Shown here piece after piece: positions 24,192-33,993 of a stretch of 64,000 bases of DNA (position 1 is its first letter; each line of letters opens with the position of its first letter). Origin of the DNA: Epiperipatus broadwayi (lineage: Eukaryota > Onychophora > Udeonychophora > Euonychophora > Peripatidae); the NCBI GenBank assembly GCA_028023455.1, contig JAQFVV010006510.1:124001-188000 (forward strand), read 5' to 3'. The position numbers were made by a program, and so were the translations under genes. The notes below the pieces were generated by a model, which made no database searches, was not told the DNA's origin, and saw only the letters and a list, made by a program, of their open reading frames with translations.

Positions 24192-24523
24192 TCACAGATG
24201 GAGCTTTACCAATAGCTCTCAAGCTTTGTTTACAAAAAATGCCGAGAGAGAATCGAAATTTCAATATCTTTTTCAAATTGTCCCCAACCTTTAAACCATG
24301 GTTTCAAGCTAATTGGCTTTCATCAGTAAAGGGTAGGGGGACTAGAATCTAGATCTAAAACCCAAACTCTACTGAACAGCATATATGTAAACTGTTCCTA
24401 TCAGCTTGAAAGCACAATTTTTTTAGATACGTAAATATCCTAAATTCCAGCTAAACAAACTAGATAGTTATATGGGTCTGAAATCAGTTCAGTTTCTCCA
24501 CATAGTAGAAAAGTTCTGCAATC
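24192..24523 (-). mobile_element. Repeat family A, left arm of palindrome
   Basis: This ~330-bp unit is the reverse complement of 24566-24897 and is homologous to 7123-7440. In the sense set by its hammerhead it reads from 24523 leftward to 24192. It has no ORF. The pair is head-to-head, with a 42-bp spacer that itself contains 'cttcaaag...ctttgaag'. The size and the ribozyme suggest a retrozyme or a non-autonomous PLE derivative. Confidence 0.7.
24288..24332 (-). ncRNA. Complete type I hammerhead ribozyme motif
   Basis: Read on the minus strand from 24332 to 24288. Helix I 5' strand is CCUUUA (24332-24327). The core CUGAUGA is at 24326-24320. Helix II is AAGC/GCUU (24319-24316 and 24309-24306) with loop CAAUUA. 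Then come GAA (24305-24303), helix III ACC/GGU (24302-24300 and 24297-24295) with a 2-nt turn, U17 (24294), and helix I 3' strand UAAAGG (24293-24288). Every conserved hammerhead core base (C3 to A9, G12 to A14, A15.1, U16.1, H17) is present. Predicted cleavage follows U17. Helix III is very short, as described for minimal PLE hammerheads. Activity is inferred, not shown. Confidence 0.82.
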
Positions 24524-24565
24524 TTCAAAGTACACATTACCTTTGAAGGTTTTAGCAATGATATA

Positions 24566-24895
24566 GATTGCAGAATCTTTCTACTATGTGAAGAAACTGA
24601 ACTGATTTCAGACCCATATAGCTATCTAGTTTGTTTAGCTGGGTTTTAGGATATTTACGTATCTAAAAAATTTGTGCTTTCAAGCTGATAGGAAAAGTTT
24701 ACATATATGCTGTTCAGTAGAGTTGGGGTTTTATATCTAGTTTCTAGTCCCCCTATCTTTACTGATGAAAGCCAATTAGCTTGAAACCATATTTTAAAGG
24801 TTGGGGACAATTTGAAAGAAATATCGAAATTTCGATTCTCTCTCGGCATTTTTTGTAAACAAAGCTTGAGAGCTATTGGTAAAGCTCCATCTGTG

Positions 24896-24897
<2 letters not shown>
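24566..24897 (+). mobile_element. Repeat family A, right arm of palindrome
   Basis: Inverted partner of 24192-24523, in the plus sense. It is followed directly by (TA)n. Its hammerhead block is at 24759-24802. Confidence 0.7.
24759..24802 (+). ncRNA. Hammerhead motif with weakened helix III, family A
   Basis: Helix I CTTTA/TAAAG (24759-24763 and 24797-24801). CTGATGA at 24764-24770. Helix II AAGC/GCTT around CAATTA (24771-24784). GAA A at 24785-24788, then CCATATT and T17. Core bases match the canonical ribozyme. Helix III keeps only the A15.1-U16.1 pair, because the GG found in the left arm has become AT. Confidence 0.65.
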
Positions 24898-24964
<67 letters not shown>

Positions 24965-25064
24965 CAATGTTTCAACCAGGTCATATTGGTCATGAATTGG
25001 GTAACAATTATTTTATATTTGTTACCTTTTTAATGACCAGTGTGACCTGCGTGAAGCATCAGTT

Positions 25065-25109
<45 letters not shown>
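24897..25109. repeat. (TA)n tracts flanking a unique 100-bp segment
   Basis: TA runs at about 24898-24961 (interrupted once) and 25066-25109 sit directly against the right arm of family A. Confidence 0.9.
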
Positions 25110-25112
<3 letters not shown>

Positions 25113-25199
25113 TAAATTATACATGGATGTTCCAGGATAATATTTCATTTTTATGTGTATGACTTCACATTATAATTATTTTCAGGATATTACATGTAG

Positions 25200-25865
25200 T
25201 AAAATAGATAAATAGCTGATATTTCAGTACAATAACACATACCTTCGTCAGAGCATCCTCTTTCTCAAATGATAAGAATGTGTGAGATTTAAAATCATTA
25301 TTTTTATCTTTTTATTTACCCTCATATTTAAATTCTATTGGTTGAGAAGTTCTAAAAAGCAGATTGTCTTACAATAGCTTCTTCTAAATGTTGCTCATTT
25401 TCTTTATTTCACATCTTTCTTTCAATTTGTTTGGCCTTTTACAAATTTGTATAGCTTCTTTTAGCAATCTCTCGTCATATTGTTTAAATTATACTAGAAT
25501 GTTTGTTTTATTAAAATTGATATCATGATTAGTTAATTTTGATAAAACAAATATTCTAATAAATAATATGACCAGAGATTGCTAACAGAAACTATAAAGA
25601 TTTTTAAAAAGGCCAAAGAGATTGAAAGAAAGGTGTGAATTAAAGAAAATTATCAACATTTGGAAAAAGCTACTGGAAGACAAACTGATTTTTAAAAATT
25701 CTCAACCAATAGAATTTAAATATGAGGAAAAAGGAAAAGATAAAAATATCAATTTTAAATCTCACACTCATTCCTATGATTTGAGAAAGAGTGTGGTCTG
25801 AGGAAGGTACTTGTTATTGTACTGAAACATCAGCTATTTAGCTATTTTACTAACTAGAATATCCC
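25200..25865. mobile_element. Palindromic PLE remnant with hammerhead cores in both arms
   Basis: Arms at about 25200-25520 and 25540-25865 are inverted copies: 'aatagctgatatttcagtac' against 'tactgaaacatcagctattt', and 'attctattggttgagaa' against 'ttctcaaccaatagaat'. In the outward sense the arms carry protein-like pieces such as KEAIQI/KRPNKLKE and EKATGRQTDF, consistent with a PLE endonuclease C-terminus. The minus arm has CTGACGA (25251-25245), a stem and GAAA (25225-25222); the plus arm has CTGAGGA (25798-25804), a GTAC/GTAC stem and GAAA (25824-25827). Both are CUGANGA...GAAA hammerhead cores, but helices I and III are weak. The family call is inference from the pattern. Confidence 0.6.
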
Positions 25866-26329
25866 CAAATATTTATAATATGAAGTCTTTATTTATACAT
25901 GAAAATATTAGAATATATATTTATCTTGTAACCTTAGATTTAGCCCTGTGGGTTAAATATATTTATAATGTTTAAAAATAAATAAATTTAAACTTAAATA
26001 AACTTCTTTGCTGTTAAGTTATTTATAGCCAAAACTACTTGTTCTCATTTATTAATAAAATATTCTGTTAAACACACTTGGATAATAATTTGCTAAAGTA
26101 ATGTTAATTAACTTATTTAATATTTGTTTAAAAAATCCAAACTGAAAAGTTTAAACCTAGATAGAAGTTAGTTTGAAGTATTCTATGTTTTAAATTAGTG
26201 CAGTGAATAGGGTTTTTGTTGCTGGTTGTAAAGTATGATTTCTTTGTGGTAATGTTTCTATTTTTCTAGTTTTCTAAATAAGATACATTTAAAATACTAT
26301 TTTAATGGGTTGATCGGTTGTAGTGTATC

Positions 26330-26970
26330 ATACACTTGTGTCAGCTGATTCAGTGAAATTTTATTTTATTTTTTAAATTGCATGAAAACTATAAGCATGA
26401 TGTCAAGAGAAATCCTGGCATTCATTGCTGCCTGAAAATGTCTTTGAAATGGCATATTTTGAGTTGAATTTGGATAAAATTTGAATTTTTTATTAATGTT
26501 GTAATCAATAGGTTCATTTAATTTTTTTTTCTGCTGAGTTTACTAGTTTGCACAGAGAAGATAAAGTCTTTTTTTTTTTTAATTGGCCAAAGTCAATAAT
26601 AATATGGATTAATAATATGCCAATAATTTGCATTTCAAGGCCTTCAATGTGATAAAAACATAATAATGGAATATCAGTTGTAAGTATTCAATTTTTATTA
26701 TTATTATTTTATAAATCGTATAATTTATTAATGTGTTTGCATTTGTATTGGTATGTCTGTGTACTATATAAATTATATAATATTAAATTATTTATGCTCT
26801 TTATTATACAGTATATAATATTGTATTCAAATATAACAAAAGTGGTTTATGTACAATGCAATTTTGGGTCGCTCATCCAAGTTTGAGGCAACTTTATTTT
26901 ATAGTCAATGATGTTCAAAATGTTTAATTATTTATTAATATTTTTTATATTTGTATTAGTATATTTGTGT
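26330..26970. repeat. Dispersed repeat D, copy 2
   Basis: Diverged relative of 5035-5475 plus 6429-6770, without the RTE insertion. It provides the empty-site comparison for that insertion. It ends just before the (AT)n tract at 27000. Confidence 0.55.
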
Positions 26971-26993
26971 TTACACCCCTGCATGTTTGTGTT

Positions 26994-26999
<6 letters not shown>

Positions 27000-27081
<82 letters not shown>
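27000..27081. repeat. (AT)n microsatellite at the left edge of the PLE pair
   Basis: Pure AT run of about 82 bp, ending 26 bp before the PLE left arm. Confidence 0.97.
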
Positions 27082-27083
<2 letters not shown>

Positions 27084-27171
27084 AATAATTTAAGTATAAT
27101 AACAAATATTCACTAGAATAAAAACTACAAAATTTTAAAAATGCCTGTATAAAATTAAAGATTAAAATTCT

Positions 27172-27215
27172 TTGATATAGCTAGCTTCAGCATATTCTGC
27201 CATCTTAAGTAGCAA
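27172..27215 (-). ncRNA. Hammerhead-like fold in PLE tail, left arm of locus 1
   Basis: On the minus strand, TTGCTA pairs with TATCAA (one mismatch). CTTAAGAT (8 nt) precedes stem GGCA/TGCT around GAATA, then GAAGCTAGCTA. Compared with the right arm (GGTG/CGCC), both strands of this stem changed and pairing is kept. Confidence 0.5.
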
Positions 27216-27236
27216 TACATTAATATTTAAATATTA

Positions 27237-28610
27237 TCAAACTCTCACACCAGTAACGTTCCCACATGAATTACCTACTTTCCATAAATTGTGAATATTA
27301 ACACAATGACACTGTTTATTCAACACATTATCTTTACTATTTATAAAATAGGACTCCTTAATTCTTCTTTTCCTCAAATCATTTTCCATATGCAAAATAA
27401 AAACTCTATCAAAGCAGAATTCACCATTACAACTCACAGCATGTTCTGCAAAAACAGATTCAAACCTATCTGCAGAACAATGCAACTTATATAATAATTC
27501 ATGCTCCCTAATCCTCTTTTTCAATGCACATTTGGTCTCCCCGATGTAACTATAACCACAATGACATACCACTTTATATATAATATTACATTTGCTGCTT
27601 TTATCAATAGAATCTTTGGCATTAATAACCAATCTTCCAGTATTTGCACCCACTTTAAATGCAACATTAAAATCAGCAGATACCATTGATGTAATCTTAT
27701 TACAAACAATATCCTTTACATAAGGCAATGCTATCCATTTTTTCTTTTCTGTATTATCTCTTCTCCATCTGTTTCTATATCTATATAGTGCACATAAAAT
27801 ATTTGTCCTACTATATCCCACACCCAATAAATCATTCACATATCTTTCAATATTAATCATTTTATCACTCTGAAATTTACATAAAACATCATTTCTAAAA
27901 AGATATGTTCTAAAACCAGACAATTTATAGGTAAGTGGAACATTTGAATTTGGAAGAACAACTCCTCTAATTGATAATGGTTTCAACACCATTTTATTAT
28001 TAATTTTATTCCCTTCTCTCCATAAAATCAAATCAAGATATTTTATACTCTTCTCACTATCTTCAGAAGTAATAGTCCATGTTAATCAAGCAATATCATT
28101 TAATTTAATAAACAGTTTATGCACTATCATATTTGATCCTGCAATAAGCACATCATCCACATACCTAAAATAACTTTTAACACCGGTCATAAAATATTCT
28201 TTTAAAATCAGCCTTTTATAATATGACAACACATAACTACATATAATTGCTGAAACAGGCAAACCCATAGGCCAACCTTCATCCATCATATACAACCAAT
28301 CTTCAAATGTAGCTATCAAATTCTGATCAATAAATAATAACAAATCCTTTACAAACATACAATAAAACTTGCACACTCCTTTTTCATATAAAACTTGATC
28401 AATAATCTTAATAGAGTCCTTTCTTTTTATTGAACCATATAACTCTGCAACATCCAATGTAAATAATTTATCATCATTATCCAAAACAAAATTATCAATC
28501 TTTTTAACTAAATCAAATGAAGACCCAATTGTATAATCACCAAAACCCAATTCATCTTGCAAAAACTTTCCCACAAAACTGCTGCATGATAATACATACA
28601 TCCTCCAAAA
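27237..28610 (-). pseudogene. PLE reverse transcriptase + GIY-YIG endonuclease, minus copy
   Basis: Two minus-strand frames together cover most of a PLE polyprotein. The first (28601-28086) has the RT palm: FTLDVAELYGSI (motif A, Asp kept), GWPMGLPVSA (motif B) and RYVDDVLI (motif C). It ends in an in-frame stop where the plus copy reads GLMWT. The second (28031-27237, 264 residues) carries the RT end (LKPLSIRGVV, YLFRNDVLC, FQSDK) and a GIY-YIG endonuclease: NIIYKVVCHC, YSYIGETKC, KKRIREHE, SVFAEHAVSC and a KESYFIN block. The N-terminal third of a normal PLE is missing, cut near the DFGG motif. It would act in retrotransposition if intact but is inactivated by stop and truncation. Confidence 0.9.
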
Positions 28611-28628
28611 TCCAAATTAAAATTTAAA

Positions 28629-30193
28629 TTGATAAATGCTTATTCTATTGATACAGTGAGATTGAAATTTATTAATACTATACTTAAGCCATATTTAAAG
28701 AAAGTGTTTTATAGAAAGTTATATCTATCTTTTTATCCATCAGCTGCAATTACGCCAAGGATTTTTGGAAATTTAAAAGTGCATATGGAAGGATTACTTA
28801 TTAGACTGATGTTGGATTTTGGAGGAGGTATGTATTATCATGGAGTAGTTTTTGTGGGAAAGTTTTTGCAAGATGAATTGGGTTTTGGTGATTATACAAT
28901 TGGGTCTTCATTTGATTTAGTTAAAAAGATTGATAATATTGTTTTGGATAATGATGATAAATTATTTACATTGGATGTTGCAGAGTTATATGGTTCAATA
29001 AAAAGAAAGGACTCTATTAACATTATTGTTCAAGTTTTATATGAAAAAGGACTGTGCAAGTTTCATCGTATGTTTGTAAAGGATTTGTTATTATTTATTG
29101 ATCAGAATTTGATAGCTACATTTGAAGTTCGGTTGTATATGGTGGATGAAGGTTGGCCTATGGGTTTGCCTGTTTCAGCAATTATATGTAGTTATGTGTT
29201 GTCATATTATGAAAGGATGATTTTAAAAGAATATTTTATGACAGGTGTTAAAAGTTATTTTAGGTATGTGGATGATGTGCTTATTGTAGGATCAAATATG
29301 ATTGTGCATAAACTGTTTATTAAATTAAATGATATTGCTGGATTAATGTGGACTATTACTTCTGAAGATAGTGAGAAGAGTGTAAAATATCTTGATTTGA
29401 TTTTATGGAGAGAAGGGAATAAAATTAATAATAAAATGGTGTTGAAACCATTATCAATTAGGAGAGTTGTTCTTCCAAATTATAAATGTTCCACTTACCT
29501 ATAAATTGGCTGGTTTTAGAACATTTCTTTTTAGAAATGATGTTTTATGTACATTTCAGAGTGATAAAATGATTAATATTGAAAGATATGTGAATGATTT
29601 ATTGGGTGTGGGATATAGTAGGACAAATATTTTATGTGCACTATATAGATATAGAAACAGATGGAGAAGAGATAATATGGAAAAGAAAAAAATGGATAAC
29701 ATTGCATTATGTAAAGGATATTGTTTGTAATAAGATTCCATCATTGGTATCTGCTGATTTTAATGTTGCATTTAAAGTGGGTGCAAATACTGGAAGATTG
29801 GTTATTAATGGCAAATATTCTACTGATAAAAGCAGCAAATGTAATATTATTTATAAAGTGGTATGTCATTGTGGTATTAGTTACATCGGGGAGACCAAAT
29901 GTGCATTGAAAAAGAGGATTAGGGAGCATGAATTATTATATAATAAGTTGTGTTGTTCTGCAGATAGGTTTAAATCTGTTTTTGTAGAACATGCTGTGAG
30001 TTGTAGTGGTGAATTCTGCTTTGATAGAGTTTTTATTTTGCATATGGAAAATGATTTGAGGAAAAGAATTAAGGAATCCTATTTTATAAATAGTACAGAT
30101 AATGTGTTGAATAAACAGTGTCATTGTGTTAATATTCCCAATTTATGGAAAGTAGGTAATTCATGTGGGAATGTTACTGGTGTGAGAGTTTGA
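28629..30193 (+). pseudogene. PLE reverse transcriptase + GIY-YIG endonuclease, plus copy
   Basis: The RT frame 28629-29504 (291 residues) extends farther 5' than the minus copy. It keeps FYPSAAITPRIFGNLKVH, a conserved PLE N-terminal RT block, then LMLDFGG, FTLDVAELYGSI, GWPMGLPVSA and RYVDDVLIVG. The frame shifts near 29490 and again near 29690. The endonuclease is open to the stop at 30191-30193, with NIIYKVVCHC, ISYIGETKC, KKRIREHE, EHAVSC and KESYFIN. At least two frameshifts inactivate it. No credible start codon exists because the 5' third is absent; the first Met is incidental. Confidence 0.9.
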
Positions 30194-30214
30194 TAATATT
30201 TAAATATTAACATA

Positions 30215-30258
30215 TTGCTACTTAAGATGGTGGAATACGCCGAAGCTAGCTATAGCAA
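30215..30258 (+). ncRNA. Hammerhead-like fold in PLE tail, right arm of locus 1
   Basis: Starts 22 nt after the endonuclease stop. TTGCTA (30215-30220) pairs perfectly with TAGCAA (30253-30258). CTTAAGAT (8 nt) precedes GGTG/CGCC around GAATA (30229-30241), then GAAGCTAGCTA. The topology matches a type I hammerhead. The core is not the canonical CUGAUGA and G12-A15 reads GAAG. Confidence 0.5.
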
Positions 30259-30307
30259 AGAATTTTAATCTTTAATTTTATACAGGCATTTTTTAAAATT
30301 TTGTAGT

Positions 30308-30318
30308 TTTTATTCTAG

Positions 30319-30362
<44 letters not shown>

Positions 30363-30372
30363 CTAGAATAAA

Positions 30373-30375
<3 letters not shown>
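30308..30375. repeat. 20-bp PLE terminus mirrored across a (TA)n tract
   Basis: 'gtttttattctagtgaat' at the right end of the PLE is followed by about 37 bp of TA and then its reverse complement 'attcactagaataaaaac'. More (TA)n leads to the LTR element at 30404. Confidence 0.85.
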
Positions 30376-30403
<28 letters not shown>

Positions 30404-30406
<3 letters not shown>

Positions 30407-33400
30407 AACATATTTAAAGTTACTCAAAGAAATATTTAAAGGAGTCCAAATATCAAGAATTATGGGGAAATTGTTAATAACCAGTATTATATGAAATCAC
30501 GTGAAGTGAGTACACTAGTAATTCAATAAAATATAACTCAGGTATACAGGCAGTAGGTTTTATCCACTTTCATTCCTTGGTTTGATGTTAAGTGCATGTT
30601 TAAACAAATACTAAGTGAATATGGTCTAGCAGGGCGCCACTAGATTATCTGAATCTAGACACGGTTATATCTAATAACCTTTCACATGTACCGGGTTTGA
30701 ATCCCTTTTTGGTACTTTATTTCTAATAAAAATGAGAGATTTTGCTTTTTGAGCCATATCACTATAAGCACTAATATTTAGGTAAAAGTAAAACATCTTT
30801 AAACCAAAGTGGAGTATATTAGACATAAATCATTTCTCAGATCTTAGCATAACAAATGTGTTTCAATATTTTTATAAGTTTACTAGCTCAGATTATATAT
30901 AACTAATTTAGGATGGCAATTCACTCATCCTTGCATGAAATAGATGATGGGATGTGGTTATAATAATACTAAGAAATCACTAAATATTATAAAATCAATA
31001 TTTATTTATGGCCTTTAAACAGTTAAACAGCTCATTAATTAAAACGTTGATGATGATGATGATGATGATAATAATAACAATAATGACAAGGGTTTCAACT
31101 ACAGCTCTAGGACTAAGCCTAAACATAAAACTAAATTTTATAAAGAAATTCATAATTATTGCTTAATTTTAGCATATTTACTTATATCTTAAATAACTAA
31201 TATTCAACCATTGATGATGATGAATAATCACACTTAACAAAGACTACACTTAATGAAATATATACGCCTCGTTTAATAAAACAAACTAATATTTATTACT
31301 ACATTTCTAACATATACATAAAAATTTCTAGATAAATATGAAAATTGACATGAATAATAATAATAATAATTGATTATATAACAATCCTCAGATTAATTTT
31401 AAGTTCTTCCCCCTTTCCCTTCAAATGTATTTTGTATTAAGTTGGACGTCACATTGACCATGATTTTCACTCCATGAGAAAAGTATTTAAAAAAAAATAT
31501 TATCTGCTCATTAGCACACATACTTTAAAAATCCAACATGTAAATAGAATGTAAAAAAAAATGTTAGTAAAATTGAAAGAGCAAGTTTTAGAAAAAAGTT
31601 TTAAATTATTTTCTCCCCCTCCCTTCCAAGCGCTGAAATCTATACTGAACTTGAAACAAAATAATCTAATATTCTAATACTACTCATTATTTCACATTCA
31701 CTCACAATTATACACATATAAAAATATCATTATGTATGTGCGTGTTTTATCCCATAATAACAAAATATTATTAAAAACCAAAATAATAATAATATATCAG
31801 TTAAAACTAAAATCATAACACCATAAAAAAAAAATTGTTTTACACATTAATATTGTAAAATTAATAAACAAATAATTTTCATACTTTCAAGGTCATTTAT
31901 GAAGCTCAAAGTTATTATTAGTAAGACATTCTTGTTTTAATCGATCTGAATAGTCTTTAAAAGTTCTTTAAATAAAATATACCACTTTATTGCTAAAATG
32001 TTTATTAAGACTGATATCATAAAGAAAATAGATATAAAAAGTCATATTACCGATCTTTTGTTTGTGGCGAATTTCCAAGGGTTCAAACTTGTCTATATTT
32101 CTGCAGCTACTATTTCTGTAGGGAACAATCTCTTTCTTGAGGTGTATAACTATTTGATGATGATGACTCTATTGAGGTTATTTGCTTTAGTGGACAATTT
32201 GGAAATCATTATATTAATTTTTCTTCTCTTCCTGTCAAGCATGTGGATGAAATACAGCAGTTGTTTTCACATTTGTAAATTTTCTTGAGTTTAAAATCAG
32301 TTGTTGGAACAATTAATTGGACTTGATGATTAATATTTATCAGTAGATTAATTCATCTTCTTTGAATGCAGGTGAATGCTTTCTTCCTTCTATTAAAAAC
32401 ATCTTATTTATCTGGTCAGTTGAAAGGTGTAGAATATTATTTTAGACACATCTTTTCTTTCCTATGTGATGTGCAGCTTCCTCCAGATGGTCCAGCAAAT
32501 GGAATATACATATAATTTTTCTAGCCCGCCATTTCTTATATTTTCAACATTCAAATTTGATAGTTTAATAATCTGAATCAATCACAATAATAATCATAAT
32601 AATTCAAGACAGCTTTTTATATCCAATTTTTAGCTAACTTAACCAATCAGAGATAGCATCACTTGCTATTTTTGGACAAATTTGTTTTAATTAGATCTCT
32701 AATTTATTTTCAACTATATTATTTTTCAACTGAAAAGTTTAATCCTTTTTCCAGACACTTTTGTTTTAAAAAAAAAATAGACTCAATTCTTATTTCCTTT
32801 CTTTTGTTTTTTTTTCTTTTTAACATCCAGGTAACACTTCAAATCTTTGAGCTTCCTTCTTTAGATCTTGATAAGACAATTTCAAAAATTATAGTTCTGA
32901 CCCATTATAAGCTTCCAAAGTGAAAAACAATTATTTACAAAAAAAAATTGCTACAAAGATTGATATCTGATTAAACAGATTTCCTCTTTTAACAAACAAT
33001 TGTACAAAAAAAATAATTTAACAGATTTAATACTTCCTTTTCTTTCAATATTTAGGAAATGTAAAATTTTGTATGTAATGTACACACATCCTTCATTCTT
33101 TCAAATCATTCATAAACTAACCTTAAATACTATAATTGCTAGCTTAGTAATTATAACCCAATTATTTAATTAAATCTGTAACTTTTAAATCCCAATTATA
33201 ATTAAAGAAAAGCAAAATAAAAGTATAGAATAAAATATTAGAATTGATCAAGCATAGGTTAGTTTTAAAGAAAGTTAAAATGTTTAATATTTGAAATATA
33301 AAACAATTAAATAATTTACACATACATTGCCTATATGTATGCATTATAACTTTGCTTTTTAAAGAAAAATTAAATATTAAATAGTTTAAATGTGTGTATT

Positions 33401-33613
33401 ACCTTTCTATCAACACACAAACAAGTAAAGCATGTAATTGTTGACCCATTCTTTCTCTGTTTAAAGCTTTTAGAACTGGACCTTGTAGGGTTTAAACTTG
33501 GATGCCCTACAACTTCCTTTATGGTTATATAAAATTGTGATGATGATTTTGTTTTACCTTTTCTACATGCACATTACTATAAATTTGGCTAGTGACCAAA
33601 TTGTAATGGCACA
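30404..33613 (-). repeat. 3' LTR (3210 bp)
   Basis: Complete copy used to define the LTR. It contains GAT triplets near 31049-31070 and only short, probably chance, ORFs (for example 31998-32288 on the plus strand). Apart from the gap-related rearrangement it is nearly identical to the 5' LTR. Confidence 0.9.
30622..30705 (+). promoter_or_regulatory. Pol III A/B-box-like pair inside the LTR
   Basis: TGGTCTAGCAGG (30622-30633) resembles a tRNA A box and GGGTTTGAATCCC (30693-30705) a B box, with a 7-bp hairpin between. They lie on the strand opposite to the retrotransposon and are repeated in the 5' LTR at 37242-37325. The spacing is longer than in tRNAs, so an ancestral SINE captured in the LTR is possible. 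Confidence 0.35.
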
Positions 33614-33627
33614 ACTTTCTCCCCCTT
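33614..33627 (-). promoter_or_regulatory. Polypurine tract
   Basis: The minus strand reads AAGGGGGAGAAAGT, directly followed by the LTR start TGTGCC. This is the expected plus-strand primer site of an LTR element. Confidence 0.88.
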
Positions 33628-33804
33628 CGGATAAAATCATCAGCACTTTTGTTTTAACTATATTTAAAAAAAAAATCCTAACTAATAAATACACTAATAA
33701 TAATAAACACTTATAATATATATATAAAAAAAATTAACTACTGGTAAATATATTTTTCATTAAAAAAAAACCTAAAAATAATTTATTTGGAGATCTTTGC
33801 CAGG

Positions 33805-33993
33805 CTATTCTGCTGAAGTATAAGGGATCAAACTCCTAGCATTATAGGTCCCCTTATTCCCATCAAGAGCAGCAAGCATAAAGGCATTCTCTCCTATTTT
33901 CTTGGTAATTTGGAATGGCTTTTTCTTTTCAAACCATATTGTGGTCTGCATAAAAATGCACCTGTACATCCAGTCCCTTTTTAATATTTCCAT
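33805..33993 (-). CDS. Short frame resembling an integrase C-terminal (GPY/F-like) tail
   Basis: 62 residues in the +1 frame relative to the large ORF, overlapping its last 65 nt. It contains KKPFQITKKIGENAFMLA, then GNKGTYNARSLIPY and a stop. The order of a PF.I.KKIG.NAF.L block followed by an N-x-R-x-L-x-PY end resembles the tail module of Ty3-type integrases. No catalytic integrase core precedes it. It may be the last remnant of a deleted pol, reachable by frameshifting from the upstream ORF, or a chance resemblance. The initiator Met shown by the open frame is not supported. Confidence 0.4.
   Translation of the reverse strand: MEILKRDWMYRCIFMQTTIWFEKKKPFQITKKIGENAFMLAALDGNKGTYNARSLIPYTSAE

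Larger units (their letters stand above)
27107..30324. mobile_element. Head-to-head pair of Penelope-like elements (locus 1)
   Basis: The minus-strand copy (27107 to about 28616) and the plus-strand copy (about 28629 to 30324) are inverted repeats. Homology runs from 'tattcactagaata' at the left edge to 'tattctagtgaata' at the right edge. Between the arms lies a segment (28617-28811) unique to the plus copy. The 5' truncated sides meet at the centre and the endonuclease tails face outward. Both copies carry frame breaks. (TA)n flanks both sides, suggesting insertion into a TA-rich target. Confidence 0.9.

Noticed and set aside
29556-30124. Minus-strand ORFs over the plus PLE copy
   Set aside because: Antisense shadows of the endonuclease coding strand, mirrored by plus-strand shadows in the other arm (27291-27689).
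31998-32288. 96-residue ORF in the LTR as a possible accessory gene
   Set aside because: No recognisable domain, wrong strand for the element, and composition expected from AT-rich sequence. Its copy at 40.2 kb is changed by a frameshift.
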